From contig CM114272.1 of the NCBI GenBank assembly GCA_050084515.1, positions 24,056,001-24,120,000 of the forward strand: a DNA stretch of 64,000 nucleotides, given 5' to 3'. A program made the position numbers and the translations under genes. How positions within the stretch are numbered: position 1 is the first letter of the stretch; the number at the start of each line of letters is the position of its first letter. Positions 33,594-45,712 of the stretch are shown here, one piece after another. The DNA is from Blasia pusilla. Its lineage: Eukaryota > Marchantiophyta > Marchantiopsida > Blasiales. The notes below the pieces were generated by a model, which had not been told where the DNA came from, did not search any database, and saw only the letters and a program-made list of their open reading frames with translations.

Positions 33594-36523
33594 CACTAGA
33601 AGAAATGTATGGTTTTTATGATTAAAATATAAATGACTGATTTAAATAATGATTCAAATTTTGTATTTATTACGAGGATTCTTTGTGCAGGAGAACTATT
33701 GGTGTGTGGGTTCATTTTGTGTGGTATCATAACTCTCTACATGAGCATATATACTTATGTTGGGAGGATTGGTGCATGGATATGGGTTCCCCTGAGACTA
33801 CTTTACTATGGTTGAGTATTTGCAATGTCTTCAACAAGTGCACAATGGATATTTGCCTCGATAAAGAGGGTAAACAACGAGGGATCTCCAACAAAAAATG
33901 GAGATTGCTCTTGCTAAAATTCAACATACGATTGCATGTACAAATGGAGGAATTAAATTCTCCATTCAATTTTGTCACGATATGGAGCGGAAAAACAGAC
34001 CCTTGGATTTCTTATGGAGATGGTGTCAAAATTAACCCCAAAAGATATGCATGTAGCCAATTCTGGTCCTATTTAAGATAAAGAATTTGGTCCGTCAAAC
34101 TAGGTTCACCAAACACAAGGCACAAAAATAGGTAAGAATACTACCTTGTTGTAGATCTTCTAAACCCTCTACCTATGAGTTCATCTTACCACGTAATTGA
34201 TGCGAAACTTGGTGCTTTAGATGTAGAACTAAAATTATACCTTTTCATGCTTTTCAGATGTGGGAATTTTTAGTTTGGTATTTTACGTTAGATTTCAGAC
34301 TAAATTGCATACTATAGTGTATAGTCATCATGAAGTCAATCTTCATTTTCTAGAGAAAAAATAGTATACAAACACCTTCACCATCTGGGTTTTAAAGGCC
34401 ACATGTTTTCAATTTTCAAGTAGTTTTTACTATAGTTGATGAATGACCATCAAACTGATCATTGGTTGTTTGACCTTTCTTTGGCATACATCAGGCTCAA
34501 CCAAAGACACAAAGGATTCTCTACCTCATGTTGATACAAAGGTGAAGGTGAATCAGAAGGAGAGGAGTTCAACACATAGTGAGGAGGATGTGACGACAAA
34601 CTCCACTCGTATACGTAAGCGTTTATAACAACTTATTGAAACTTTCTCTTTTCCCATTTCATTGTAGAGAAAATTTGAAGAAATGAGACGTGGTTAAGCC
34701 TCATCAAGTCCTAATTTTTTTTTCTTGAATGTGTTTATCCTCATCTAGAGCCAATGGTGAGTTTGAAGAGAAGGACATCCTTAGAGGTTGAGGAGGGTGC
34801 AATTGCATAGACTTCACGTAAGGATTGAGATATTATTAAATTTTGAACATTCTAGGATGTGATAGTATCTTCATTAATATAGTGTGTCTTGTATTTGATT
34901 TAATACTTGGTGCATGGAAGGTTTTGGTTATGAATAGAGGAAGTGAGTTGGATAGTAAGCACAAATCTCCAGTGAAGAAGCGCAAAAAGTCGAGACTTCA
35001 TTCTGATGTACCATGTGAACAAGATAGTGAGGCAAAGTGTGGTACATCTAAAAGAAAAACCTAGGTAAAGTTTGAACACCTCAAGAACTTTCCTTCAATT
35101 CTGATTTATTAAGCACGACTAATCACAATTTTTGTGGACAATCAATTGATTATGTAGGACTTGTGAATTTTTCACTTCATCTACTGTCGTGGGGATTGTC
35201 TTTGAAGGTCTTGAAGCTTTGAGATAAAAAATCCTATTTCATGGTCTCATATTCAATGGTCTTGTTATTTCTGTGGGGTTTTTTTGTAGTTGTGCATTGG
35301 CAACCATTTCCTTCTCACGAAACCAAGGCATTTGGCAACCATTAGATCTTTGGTTATAAACATGTGCTCAATTTCTGGACTTTGCTATGACTCATCTTAA
35401 GTTTATTTTATATTTTTGGATGAAATTTTGGATCCAATTTTTGTATCTACATCCTCCTAAACTAGAGTGTACGTAATTACAGCAAGTTTATATTGCTTTA
35501 TATGTTCTTTGTTCATCTTATTAAGTTAGAGGATGAAGAAGTTCAATTAGCAATTTTCCTTCTTAGGTACTTCGTAAAGAATAACTCTTTATCATCTACT
35601 CATGCACTATTCTGAGAATATAAAAATACATAACAAAACCACACTAAATCCATCATGAAATACCTCTACTCTAAACTCACTGAAATGAATCCATTCGTAG
35701 TTACACAATGAGAAGTAGAATACTACACTATGACTATAGGAGTCATTGAAAAAAGACTCATTCTTGTAAATGACTTCCCCAATCATTATAAAATTACTAG
35801 TTTAGTCATTTAATTCCAAGAAAGAACTCTTTTAGTCATTCGGAGTCATGACTTTATGACTCCTCCACTAATAATAAGACAACTCCATGAAACATTCCTA
35901 CTCATAAAACAACAACCTAAAAGTCATTCATAGTCATAAAATGAAACTCTCAAAGTCATTGCTAGTAATAAAAAGCCACCAGAATCAATCATGCATAGTC
36001 ATAATGCAAAAACTCCTTGAGTCATTTGTAGTCATTCCTTCATAACCAGATTGGTCATTCTCACTCACTACATGCTCATATTAGTCATATATGATTTAAT
36101 ATGCCACGCTTGTGTACACATGTTAACACATTATTGGATATTATAGGATCTTTTAAAATTATTCTACGAAATATATGGCTCGAGTAGCCGTTAATAAACA
36201 ATAACTACTAAATTTGTCCTCATGTGTTGACATGGCAGTTACTTAGGTTGACGTGTCATTCCTCTTGCTAAGGTTTCTTGTCCATTTTATATGCTGATGT
36301 GTTATTTGTACATGTCATGTTAGTGACATGGCAATCGTGATGAAATGACTATATGTTTGACTCCTCCATGTCATTTGACTAAGCTAGTAATCTTAGTCAT
36401 TTGGCATATATGACATGGCTTTTGTGTCTCTACAAGTAACCAGTCATTCCTAGACATTGATAAGAATATATGACTTAGTTCAGTCATATATCCTAGTCAT
36501 AAAACCAAGATTTTCTTGTAGCT
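33594..36523. mobile_element. Non-autonomous CACTA element
   Basis: The left end is CACTAGAAGAAATGTATGG at 33594. The right end, read in reverse complement from 36523, is AGCTACAAGAAAATCTTGG. Both continue into GGTTTTTATGA or GGTTTTATGAC. CACTACAAGAAAA is the classic CACTA terminus. Dense AGTCAT/ATGACT motifs in both orientations fill about 35720-36500 and are typical subterminal binding repeats. Internal short frames at 34443-34628 and 34925-35064 encode basic peptides (KSPVKKRKKSRL) but no transposase. The outermost bases of the right end are mutated and a 3-bp target duplication is not clear. Confidence 0.65.
35720..36500. repeat. AGTCAT-motif array (CACTA subterminal repeats)
   Basis: At least two dozen AGTCAT, GACTCAT or ATGACT motifs within 780 bp, in both orientations, next to the right end of the CACTA element. 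Confidence 0.75.
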
Positions 36524-36869
36524 TATGTGAGATAGTTAAGAGGCTTAGGGTGAGCCCAAGTGTTGAGTATGCGTGAGGTCAAGTGTGTCATGACAAGATT
36601 AGCATGAGCATAGGTGAGCTAGTGAGGAGTATGGGAGACTCTTGGTGAGTCTAAGTGCTTGAGCGTGTGAGGGAGGGTTGTCACCACGACGTTCTTCCAA
36701 GGTTTGGAAGAATGGGGTAGTGCGAGCAGTGGTAGTGGAGTGACATGGAGTGGAGTGAGGTTCCGAAGGAGGAACCACTCCGATTCCCATCCATGGTTGG
36801 ATTGTCATCACCAGACAATGGGTCTAGTGATGAGATTGTAGATGGAGATAGTGTCACATGGAGGGAGAT

Positions 36870-37650
36870 GGACAGCATGGGCCATCGGGCATGGGTTGTT
36901 TCTCGGGTGTGGTAGGCATCATAAATCTAGATAATTTCATCCAGGAGTTTGACACATGGTACAACTTCCAAGAGATTCGAGCCCCTACTTGATTCAACCC
37001 TTTCATGGCGTGGAAGGGTTTGTTCCAACATTTAGAGGGCCCTCCGATGGATGACTGCATGGAGTTCTAATCTTTATCTTTATTAGAGATCGATGCCTGC
37101 ATGGATGATGTATTGGACTCCAGGGTTTTTCTCCAATAGTGGCCGCAAGGTGTATGATGGGATAGTGAGAGGAGAGAGATCTAGACCTACACCATCAACC
37201 CGAAGATTAGATGGAGAGGATGGCAATGAGAATGGGGAGGTGGCCGAGACCTCTGGTGCTAGAGCACCCCCCAGTTTCAGCCCAACATTGGAGTTCTTCT
37301 GGTGGTTGGGAAGGAGATACCAAGGCGTGCAAACCAAGAAGTTGAAAAGTCTACAAGATTTTTAGCAGAGGTTGGGCAAGATTTTGAGAGAGGCATTCAC
37401 GCGCATGCGGCGACTGATCCTTGCCGCATATGGAGTGATTGAGGCATAGTTAGTTCAGTATTGGCACGGAATTATGGACCCACAACTACGGAGGAGAGTC
37501 CAAGATGCGATGTGGCTTCACATAACGAATCCCAGATTGAAGGTGGTCGTCAAGTTTTCTGAGGAGATTGAGCTCAACATGAGTGAGGAGTAGGTGGTGA
37601 TCACATGATTTTCTTGAGAGTCGACGGATCCGCAAGTCGTAGTAACCCCA
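36870..37650 (+). pseudogene. Ty3/gypsy gag relic related to the element downstream
   Basis: 36908-37070 reads VVGIINLDNFIQEFDTWYN, then FNPFMAWKGLFQHLEGPPMD. 37365-37560 reads EAFTRMRRLILAAYGVIEA. These match the gag of the element at 38.6-47.2 kb (IVGTIELHDFIAEFRSWYD; FQHLEGAPMDD; EAYTRLRRLINVTQGVIEA). Stops are present and no LTR is attached. Confidence 0.65.
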
Positions 37651-38595
37651 TAGATGCCCAACATGCACCAATATTTCGGGAGCGGGCCAATGTGCTTGGA
37701 GAGTAGGGCGGGTATTGTGAGCCGATGAGGCAACAACTCGTAGCAATGTACGTTGCTGAGCTAGGACAAGTGATGGGATGAGAGTGGTGAGGTGGCCGAG
37801 ACCTCTGGTGCTAGATCACCTTATGGCGGAGCACCATATATTGGAAATTGAGAATTATTATCTAGTATATTGACAGAAGGATAATTCCCAATGTAGATAA
37901 GAACTATCCTACTCTCAAAAATCCATTGGCAAAATCAAGAGGCCTTTAATCCTAAAATGGCTTTTTGTCACCATAAGGACCATCTTGAATCAACCACTCC
38001 AATATGCATAATAATTGGAGCTATGTATACATCACCCTTTATTTCTACCATAGCCTACAAATTTATGAATAAACTGACATACAACTCATATAAAGAGTAT
38101 TCATTTGTCCATAGGTAGTTGATAGTGTGTCCTTTCAAATCTATTTGCAAAATCTCTGAATGGTGGCATCCATTGTTCCTCTATAATGGGACTAGGGACA
38201 AAGCCATAATGTACCGATGGTAGATATATACATCCAATCTTTGGCCTTTCTATTCCTCGCTAAATCATTCTTATAGAGAGATACCGATGTGCAAGTCCCT
38301 AGCCTTTTCATAACTATGGATTTGATAGACCCCTTTCATTTCATTTAAGAAGATAATACATATTATTTTCATGGAGCTCTAACCAAGTAAGGAGTTCTTT
38401 TGATGGGGTCTATTCCAACCATCCTAAGCCAGGATATGTATTAAAGGTGAATTGTTGTTCACGCATTTGTATGAACTGTAGAGGTTCCAAGTCATCTATT
38501 GGCAAAGAAAATCTTGTACCATTGGTGAAATTCTCTTTCTCAAGGCTCTAATCAACAAGAAAATGCTTAAAAATTAGACTTATTCCCAATAAAGA
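37651..38595. other. No gene seen
   Basis: AT-rich sequence without recognisable motifs, up to the first base of the 5' LTR. Confidence 0.4.
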
Positions 38596-39113
38596 TGTAT
38601 CACGTCTTATAGGATAGATCGGTGAGATCTAGTAGAGCGCCTTCACGAGTAGTGGAGGACATGCTCAGGAGGTCGAGGATGACCTGCTGAGGCCCCGAGA
38701 AACCTAAGAGAGTAGGTTTCTCCTTCGTTTCGGCTCATTTGGAGCCATTTTGAGGAAATTACTATTTTAGGTAAGTATTATTTTGAGCATATGATCAATT
38801 TTCTATTTTTGTTAAGTGGCCCTTGATCTCCTACATCAGGTCAAGAGCCAAGGAGGTGACTTCGGAGCATAGGTTACCATGGAGAAAGCTTGGGAGAGGG
38901 GAGGGGTATACCTCAAGGAGAGAGAGCTTGAAAGCTCATTCTCTCTTTGTTGAACCTCTTGGCATGAGGCGGAGGAGCTATGGTCTTGCTTGCCTTGTGT
39001 GTGCAACCCAAGCCTCTCATTAGGAGAGTAGGTTTGGTTTAATATTGAGAGAGACATGTGAGAGTGCACACATTTGAGAGCTATGGTGTTGAGAGAGATT
39101 GGATCCTGATTTA
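38596..39113 (+). repeat. 5' LTR (shared part)
   Basis: Starts TGTATCACGTCTTATAGGAT and matches 46669 onward (TGTCACGTCTTTTAGGAT). The shared part stops at GATTTA because the 3' copy is cut there. The real 5' LTR probably extends further and its end is not defined. TATTATTTTGAGCATATG near 38776 and a G-rich segment near 38880 are present in both copies. Confidence 0.8.
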
Positions 39114-40772
39114 CAAAGAGAGAATGAGATGAGTGAGAGAGCTTCATGGGGGAGCTCGCTGGTTTTGCAAGTTGGGAATCATATTCCCCGTTCTGCGGTT
39201 CATAGGAGTACCCACCAAAGCTGGAGCACTCCCATGAACCGCTGAACGGAGAATACGATCCTGATTTTTTATGTTTCCTTTGCCGATTTTTCGTATGGAG
39301 GAGTGGCGCGAGGAAGCGCTGCCCGATTTTAATAGGGATTGAGTATGGGGGAAATTTTTCCCATGCTAGTGCTCTTGGGAGCACCATGTAGATTTTTGAT
39401 TTTTGTTTTCACACGTTTTATATTTTCGTTGGAAGAAATCAGCGCGAAAGCGCTGCCAAATTTTGTGTAGGAGAAAGCGACATTGGGCTTTACGACAATC
39501 CCTGTCAATTTTTATTGGAATGTTTAATTCTAAATATTTTCTAATGCTATTGTAGATCGTGAAGTTGTGCACGCTGTGTAACAAATGGTGCGCAAATTGG
39601 AGTTGCAAGCAAAACGTTATGGTCAATCTTGCAAAACTGCCATTGCTAGGCAATTTTTAGGGTTAAATTGCCCTAAACCAGCCGCCGCGTCGGCAGCGGC
39701 CGTCACCGTCATAGTCACCATCAATGGTCAACCATCGCCGTTGATGGTCAACCATTACCAACAATGGTCAACCATCATCGTCAACGGTCCATCATCCACC
39801 GTCGGCCGCCGCCACCACCGCTCAGAGCCGCGTTCGGCAGTTGTCCACCCTTGGTTGCCATTGCCGCCATTACGGAGTGGAGGGTCTTCCACGACGACCA
39901 TTGATTCTCTAACTTGCGTCGCCACCATGTACTTTGTTATGGCCATCACCGTCATCATAGTTTCATCATCAACGAGTAATGGCAGGTGACCTCGGGTTAT
40001 GGTGTTTGAGTTTTCATTTCATTCGGTTATGTTGTGATTGGTAGCCACTAGACGACGATCAAGTACCGTGCCGTGACGCCCGTAGCCGCAACGCGCAGCC
40101 AATTGCCGCACCGTGCCGCTCGTGGCCGCACCACATTGTCTCGATCGCGGAGCCACTCCTTCACTAAGAATCAGAGCGTGTATATTTATGAATGAGGAGG
40201 GTATGTCGCGGAGTGCCGCATCCCATTATCGAGTGCCGTGCCGTTCTGTAGCCATTTTGTGCCGCCAATGCCGCACCGTACCGTTAGATCCGTACCGCAT
40301 ATCGAGGAGGTTTGAGCAACGTAAGTACGAGAGGAGTACGACTTGTTGATTGGAGGAGTTGTCTTCACGACCGAGTTGGGATCGAGATTTGCAATTGCGG
40401 AGGAGCGACATCGACGTTATTGTCAGGTTATCCATTCTAGTCTCTTACCCTACACGTGTGAGGGAATTTTGGGTATTGGAAAGTTATTTGGGATATTGGG
40501 TTTCGTGCTGATTCTGAGAGCATCGATGACGTTTGGGTTGAGGGGACATAGACCTGTGTGGGATGTCCAGAGTTGAGGATGGTTTGTCGATGAAACTATA
40601 GATCAATTGATTTGCCGCACCTGGCCGCTTGTTGCCGCACAACACACGTCTCGGGATTTTGAGAGGCGAGGTAGTGGACCTGAGAGTAGCTCTGGAGGGT
40701 TTACCCGGAGTGGTGCGAGGTTTCGAGGATCTCCTCGAGCTCGAGAGAGACCACCTCGATCTCATTGTGTTT
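39114..40772 (+). other. Rest of LTR and leader; GCCGCACCGTGCC repeats
   Basis: A small inverted repeat is at about 39178-39260 (TTCTGCGGTTCATAGGAG against CTCCCATGAACCGCTGAACG). TGGTCAACCAT words repeat at 39724-39790. GCCGCACCGTGCCGC words repeat at 40060-40290. I could not place a primer binding site with confidence. The 134-codon frame at 39585 has no recognised domain. Confidence 0.4.
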
Positions 40773-42153
40773 AGTCTTCAGACGAGGGGGAGTGTATAGA
40801 GGAGTGTGCTAGTGATCCAGCGTACACATTGAGTGGCCCTACTAGTTGGGCGTACGAGATGGACGACCGAGGTAGAGGACCGCATAGGTTTTTGGATATT
40901 GTAGGCACTATAGAGCTACACGACTTCATTGCGGAGTTTAGGAGTTGGTATGACTCACAGCGGGCTAGGAACTCTAGAGAGTTCAACCCATTTACAACAT
41001 GGAACGATATGTTCCAGCATTTAGAGGGGGCGCCCATGGACGATTACCATGAGTTCTCCCACAGATATGCGCAGGAGATTGAGGCATGGCGACTCTACTA
41101 TAACGCACACTATATGCTATGGATGGAGCCATTCCCACATGAGGAGGAGGAGTCAGGAGAGGCTACTTACTCTTCCACTAGTGATGTTTTAGGAGGGGTC
41201 ACTCGCACTGGAGCAGTTGCACCGTCCGGTCGGGTTCTTCCGAGGTTCAACCCCGTGGTTGAGTTATTGCTAAGTTGAGGGCAAGCTACCATGGCATACG
41301 AACGGAGAAGTTTTGGAGCATCCATGACTTCTAGAGGCGCCTGGGTGAGAGTGTGCGTGAGGCTTACACTCGCTTGCGCCGGTTGATCAACGTCACTCAG
41401 GGGGTGATAGAGGCTCAGGCTATCCAGTCATGGTACGCAATGCTAGACCAAACCCTGCAGACATGGGTGTGAGAGGGGGTGCTTCTTATGAACACCTCCC
41501 CTACGTTGAGAGATTTTTTTAGGACCACTGAGATCATTGAGCGCAACATGGTGGAGGAGAGCATAGCCACCATGGGTTGTGGGCGAGTGCAATCACGATT
41601 GCCTCCACCACTAGTGCATCAACGTGGACTCCGAGACAGGTCGATTGTGGCACCGCAAGCGGAGGGAGGATAGCGGAAGGCCGTGCCACAGAGACCTGCG
41701 CCTTCATATGCGATTCAGCAGCAACCGTCTATGATTACTTGTTGGTTATGTGATGGAGCCCATCATCAGCACGATTACACTCGTCAAGATCATGGACGTG
41801 TGCCTAAGCATGGAGGAGGAGATGATGCTGCACCAAGAGGTTATCATTCTGACTATTTTCAGAGGTATGGTCACACATGCGCCAAGTGTTTCAGTTTACA
41901 ACCTGATTTAAGTCCGGACCAAGGGCCAGAGAGGGCACAAGAGCAAGTTGCTGGTCCGAGTGGGCCTAGAGGACGTGCATCAGGTGGTCCCCTTGGGGGA
42001 CGAGGAGCTGAGTTGCTCGACAGGGTGGTGGAGCAACCCGTGGAGGAGGTAGAGTCCCACCACCTAGACGTGTCAAGGGAGACACGGGGTGTGAGGCTGG
42101 GATGGCTGCTCAAATACAGTAGCTACATGAGCAGATTACCGCTATGGCATTGA
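40773..42153 (+). pseudogene. gag (capsid-like region and degenerate zinc knuckle)
   Basis: 40829-41278 reads RFLDIVGTIELHDFIAEFRS, then FNPFTTWNDMFQHLEGAPMD, a gypsy-type capsid start. A frame change near 41278 leads to LGESVREAYTRLRRLINVTQ at 41340-41472, then further pieces to 42153. Near 41740, CWLCDGAHHQHDYTR matches a CCHC knuckle in which the last Cys is Tyr. A Gly/Arg-rich tail follows. The gag relic at 36.9 kb supports the family assignment. Confidence 0.65.
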
Positions 42154-43520
42154 GGTTACCCGATGCCGGATCTGTGGCATCGACATCATATGGGCAACCA
42201 CAGATATGGAGGATCCGAGTTGGATGTGCGGTGTTGCCCAGATGGAGGCCGCCGCAGTTGTGACGGGTGGAGCAGCCGCAGAGTTGGATCCACAACGAGG
42301 GAAAGTCAAGAAACAGACCAGACTTCTTCAATCTTTAATGTTGTCTAAGGCGATGAGGAGCCATCGATGGGTCATGATGAGAGTTCCCGGAGAGTTGGTG
42401 ATGCTATTAGTGTGCAGGCATGGAGGACGATGGGAGAAGCGAGTGCGATGACTCCTTTTTTCTGATGCTTAGGAGGAGCATGTGTCAAGTACGATGTTGG
42501 GGGCGGCCACGATGGTGTACCGTGCTCCAATGTTGGGGGCGACCACGATGGTTTACTGCTTCCGATGTTATGACGTTGGGAGGTACGCCCGTCGAGGTGT
42601 TTTGGCTGGACGCTACGCCATGTGAGTGTGGAGTTGGAGTTCCTGCATCATGTTCAGAGGTGATTGTAGAGGAGGTGATGGACTTGCCCTTGGAGCGAAT
42701 GCTCGGATCGTCCAATCGGATTCATGGCAAGCTGCGGCTGCTAGGATGGCGGAGATGCCAGCTAGACCCGCGATAGACTATGCCATGGCTTCTCCTAGTG
42801 TTGTGTTGCTGGATAACCAGAGAGAGGTCTTCAAGTTGGTGAGTCTAGGAGGTAGAGCTTTAGTTCGTAGCACGTCTTGTTGGATTAAGGAGCGCAACCC
42901 CTGATGTTGGGGAAAGCATCATTCATAGGATTGGGCTTGATGAGAGCCGATGTGGAGCGTTGTCCATTCCGGATATAGACATCCTTGGGTGGAGCAAGTA
43001 CCACACAATATATCACCAAGCCAAGACGATAGTGACTGATGTAGAGTCCTATGACGTCTTGGTTGGTGGAGCAGTGTTATATCCAATAGGGTTTTTCCTA
43101 GATAACTAGGAGGAGTCAACGTCCTATATACCAAGATGGTAGTCAGGTGATGGGCGCCTTAGCTCATTACCCGTTGTATTCACAGGTGTAGTGATTGAGC
43201 AACGGCCAGGAGAGATGGCAACCTTAGCAGCATTTAGTAGTGCCATCACTTGGCCTAGTGATTTGATTGAGGGACATGTTGATGCAGAGGATACTCCCGT
43301 TCTTGACATTTCTATGGAGAGGAGTGTCATGGTAGCCGCATCAGTGCGTGGAGGAGAGGTGCCGCTTTGGGGCTCGACTGAGGAGCTTCAACGCTTAGCC
43401 ACTGAGTATGTGCACACCGCGTGGAGCGAGAGGTTTGCACCAGATTGTGATAAGTCATAGGAACCCCAGGTAGCCAAGAGTGTTGGTATGACCCCTTTGG
43501 ACACCATCCTGATTGTGTTT
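42154..43520 (+). pseudogene. gag-pol linker, possible protease region
   Basis: Broken frames only. 43040-43090 reads VESYDVLVGGAVLYPIGF, then after a TAG, EESTSYIPRW, which I take as sequence following the protease in this element family. No D-(S/T)-G catalytic motif can be seen, so the protease is lost, diverged or elsewhere. GATGTTGGGGGCGGCCACGA repeats as a short tandem at 42490-42550. Confidence 0.35.
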
Positions 43521-43527
43521 TGCATCT

Positions 43528-44545
43528 GAGAGGAGGGTATTCGGGTGTTGGATCTCTTTGGAAGGATCAACATTAGGTTAGCTGCTCTTTTGCAAGCTGG
43601 AGTGCGCGTGCAATAGTACCTGTATATGGAGATTGATGATATTGCGAGGCGGGCTTCACTTCACCATGTGGCGTAGTTACGCCTCCATTTCCTAACTTGT
43701 TGTCTGCATCCGTCATTCAGGGTTACGAGAGTTCCCTACCAAGGGACATTTTATTGTTGGGGGCGCAGGACTTGGAGCGGGTAGGGACCATAGACTTGGT
43801 CATTGCAGATTGGCCATGTCAGGGCCAGTTGAGTGTTGGATGGGATAGCAGATTAGTTGACTCTCGATCCATGTTGTTTAGGGAGATGATGTGAATTTTA
43901 CGACACTTGTAGGAGCATTTGTCTCGTCCTCTGCATACATTGTGGAGAATGTACCGATTTTGGGCGATTTGAGGTCCGGTATGGTAACGAGTGCACATCA
44001 GGTGCGCGCATGGATCAACCCGAAATTTTTTTTGGATGCGGCGAGTGTAGGTTCACGAGCACATTGCCCGTGTCTTTGGTGGACCAACTTGGTACCACAC
44101 GAGGTGTTGTGGAGGGCATATGTGAGAGTGGAGCGCCCCTTTGATTTGTGGGTGGATTCTATATTGGATCCGGGCCGTCGATCACAAGCAGTGAGGCACG
44201 ATGATCAACCGCCGTTGACTGTGGTCAACAGGATTGGCACGCCACGGGAAGCCTTTCCCACATTGGTGAGTTTTATCGCTTCCTATGCATTCAAGGAGGC
44301 CAGACCTGGCTTGGTTTGGGATGACCAAATATAGAGGTTGGTGGAGCCCAACGTCGATGAGCGAGAGCAAGCGATGGGATTCCCCATAGGAGTGATGTTA
44401 GTACCATCACTATTAGAGGCATCACGACGTCATGTCTTGGGTCAAGCGATGGACCTGAACTGCTTGACAAGGATTTTCAGCTTAGGAGTAGCTGAGCAAC
44501 ATCGTTTGAGGATGCAAAAAATCACAGCAATTGCGTTGGTGAGCC
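43528..44545 (+). pseudogene. DNA (cytosine-5) methyltransferase domain within the gypsy element
   Basis: The canonical motif order is complete. Motif I: GIRVLDLFGRINIRLAALLQ at 43536. Motif II-like YMEIDD at 43623. Motif IV: DLVIADWPCQGQ with the Pro-Cys pair at about 43800-43835, followed by DSRSMLFREM. Motif VI: YIVENVPILGD near 43935. Motif VIII: CPCLWWTNL near 44070, preceded by LDAASVGSRAH. A target-recognition region follows. Motif IX: VDEREQAMGFP near 44355. Motif X: VLGQAMDLNCL near 44436. Three reading frames and in-frame TAGs at 43614, 43674 and 44332 break it. Family knowledge: the Cys of PCQ attacks C6 of cytosine and the Glu of ENV helps. The W before PC and Cys-Pro-Cys in place of the usual Arg-x-Arg are odd, and the latter could be decay. 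Confidence 0.75.
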
Positions 44546-44563
44546 CCATGCCTACTGAGACAT

Positions 44564-44640
44564 ATCCGGCGTCGCTCTCCTCCTATCAACTTAGAGCCAG
44601 ATATAGGCCCTAAGTTGATAGGAGGAGAGCGACGCCGGAT
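44564..44640. repeat. Perfect 30-bp inverted repeat with 17-nt loop
   Basis: Arms 44564-44593 and 44611-44640 are exact reverse complements (left arm begins ATCCGGCGTCGCTCTCC). The spacer GAGCCAGATATAGGCCC could add a few more pairs. It lies just after motif X of the methyltransferase and before the reverse transcriptase. Confidence 0.95.
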
Positions 44641-44829
44641 AGACTAGTTCCTTAGTAGTTAAAGGAGCAGCTTTGCATTTAGTATGCATGATTTGGATAC
44701 GCTGAAGGGTCCAAGGATCCGCATTGAATTGTTGAGTGACACACCGATCTTGTGACGACCCTCCACGTATAGTGATATGGAGAGGGCTCTGATTCAGAGT
44801 AGGAGCCAAGATTTGGTTGAGCAAGACTA

Positions 44830-45712
44830 GTGGAGATGTCGCATGGAGAGTATATATCTACCACTGTCATGCCCGCCAAGAAGGATGTGCATGGCAACTG
44901 GACGGATAGGCGGATGTGTGGAGATTATCGACCTATCAATCGGCAGAGGAAGTCCGATAGTATGCTATGCCCACTCCTGAGGAGATCTTTGATGCTATTG
45001 GGCATGCAAAGGTCTTCTGTTCATTGGATCTTCGAGCCAGATACAATCAACTACTTATCACATTGGAGGACAAGGAGAAGAAGAAATTTTGGGGCATCGA
45101 TCCTCACGGGAAGGATTGCTCGTACCAGTGGCGGTTCTTACCATTTGGATTAAAGAACGCTCTGGCTGAGTTTCAGAGAGTCATGGATAGGATCTTGGCA
45201 GGTATGGATTTTGCTAGGTGTTATATTGATGACATCGTAGTCTTTAGCGCCACGGTTGAGCAGCATGAGCAACATCTAGAAGAGGTGTTTCGACGATTGC
45301 AGTTACATGGGCTGAAGCTACATCCAGGCAAGTGCAAGTTCTTCAACAATCAGACTGAGTCCTTGGGTCATACAATATACCGAGGTGGCCTTGGTGTGTA
45401 GCAGACAAAGATAGAGGCTATTTCACGCATTCCTAGCCCTACAGATATGAGTCGAGTTTGTGTATTCATGGGATTGGCAAACTTCTATCGACGGTACGTC
45501 AAGGGTTTTAGCTCGATGACAAAGCCGCTGATCTTGCTGACCAAGGTGGATCAAGAGTGGCATTAGGGGGATGAGCAGGAGAGAGCATTTCAGATTCTTA
45601 AGGAAAGATTGACGTCCGCGCCCTTATTGAGGAGATCGATCAGGGGGCGTCCTTTCCAGTTGCATACCGATTGGAGCATGTTCTCAGAGGGCTGAATAAT
45701 TTTGAGAGTGAT
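44830..45712 (+). pseudogene. Reverse transcriptase and start of RNase H (Ty3/gypsy)
   Basis: 44875-44950 reads KKDVHGNWTDRRMCGDYRPI in one frame. From 44967 a single frame carries MPTPEEIFDAIGHAKVFCSL, WRFLPFGLKNALAEFQRVMD, the active site YIDD (45222-45233), LHPGKCKFF and LGHTIYRGGLG. The thumb (GLANFYRRYVKGFS) and the RNase H start (FQLHTDWSMF) follow in the same frame with TAG at 45399 and 45564. The YIDD box is intact. RNase H stops after its first strand at the integrase deletion. Confidence 0.85.

Noticed and set aside
38836-39387. 183-codon minus-strand frame
   Set aside because: It lies within the 5' LTR and is matched by a similar frame in the 3' LTR, so it is shared non-coding repeat sequence.
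2538-44545. The two methyltransferases as parts of a restriction-modification system
   Set aside because: They lie about 36 kb apart in unrelated elements, both are broken, and no restriction endonuclease is recognisable.
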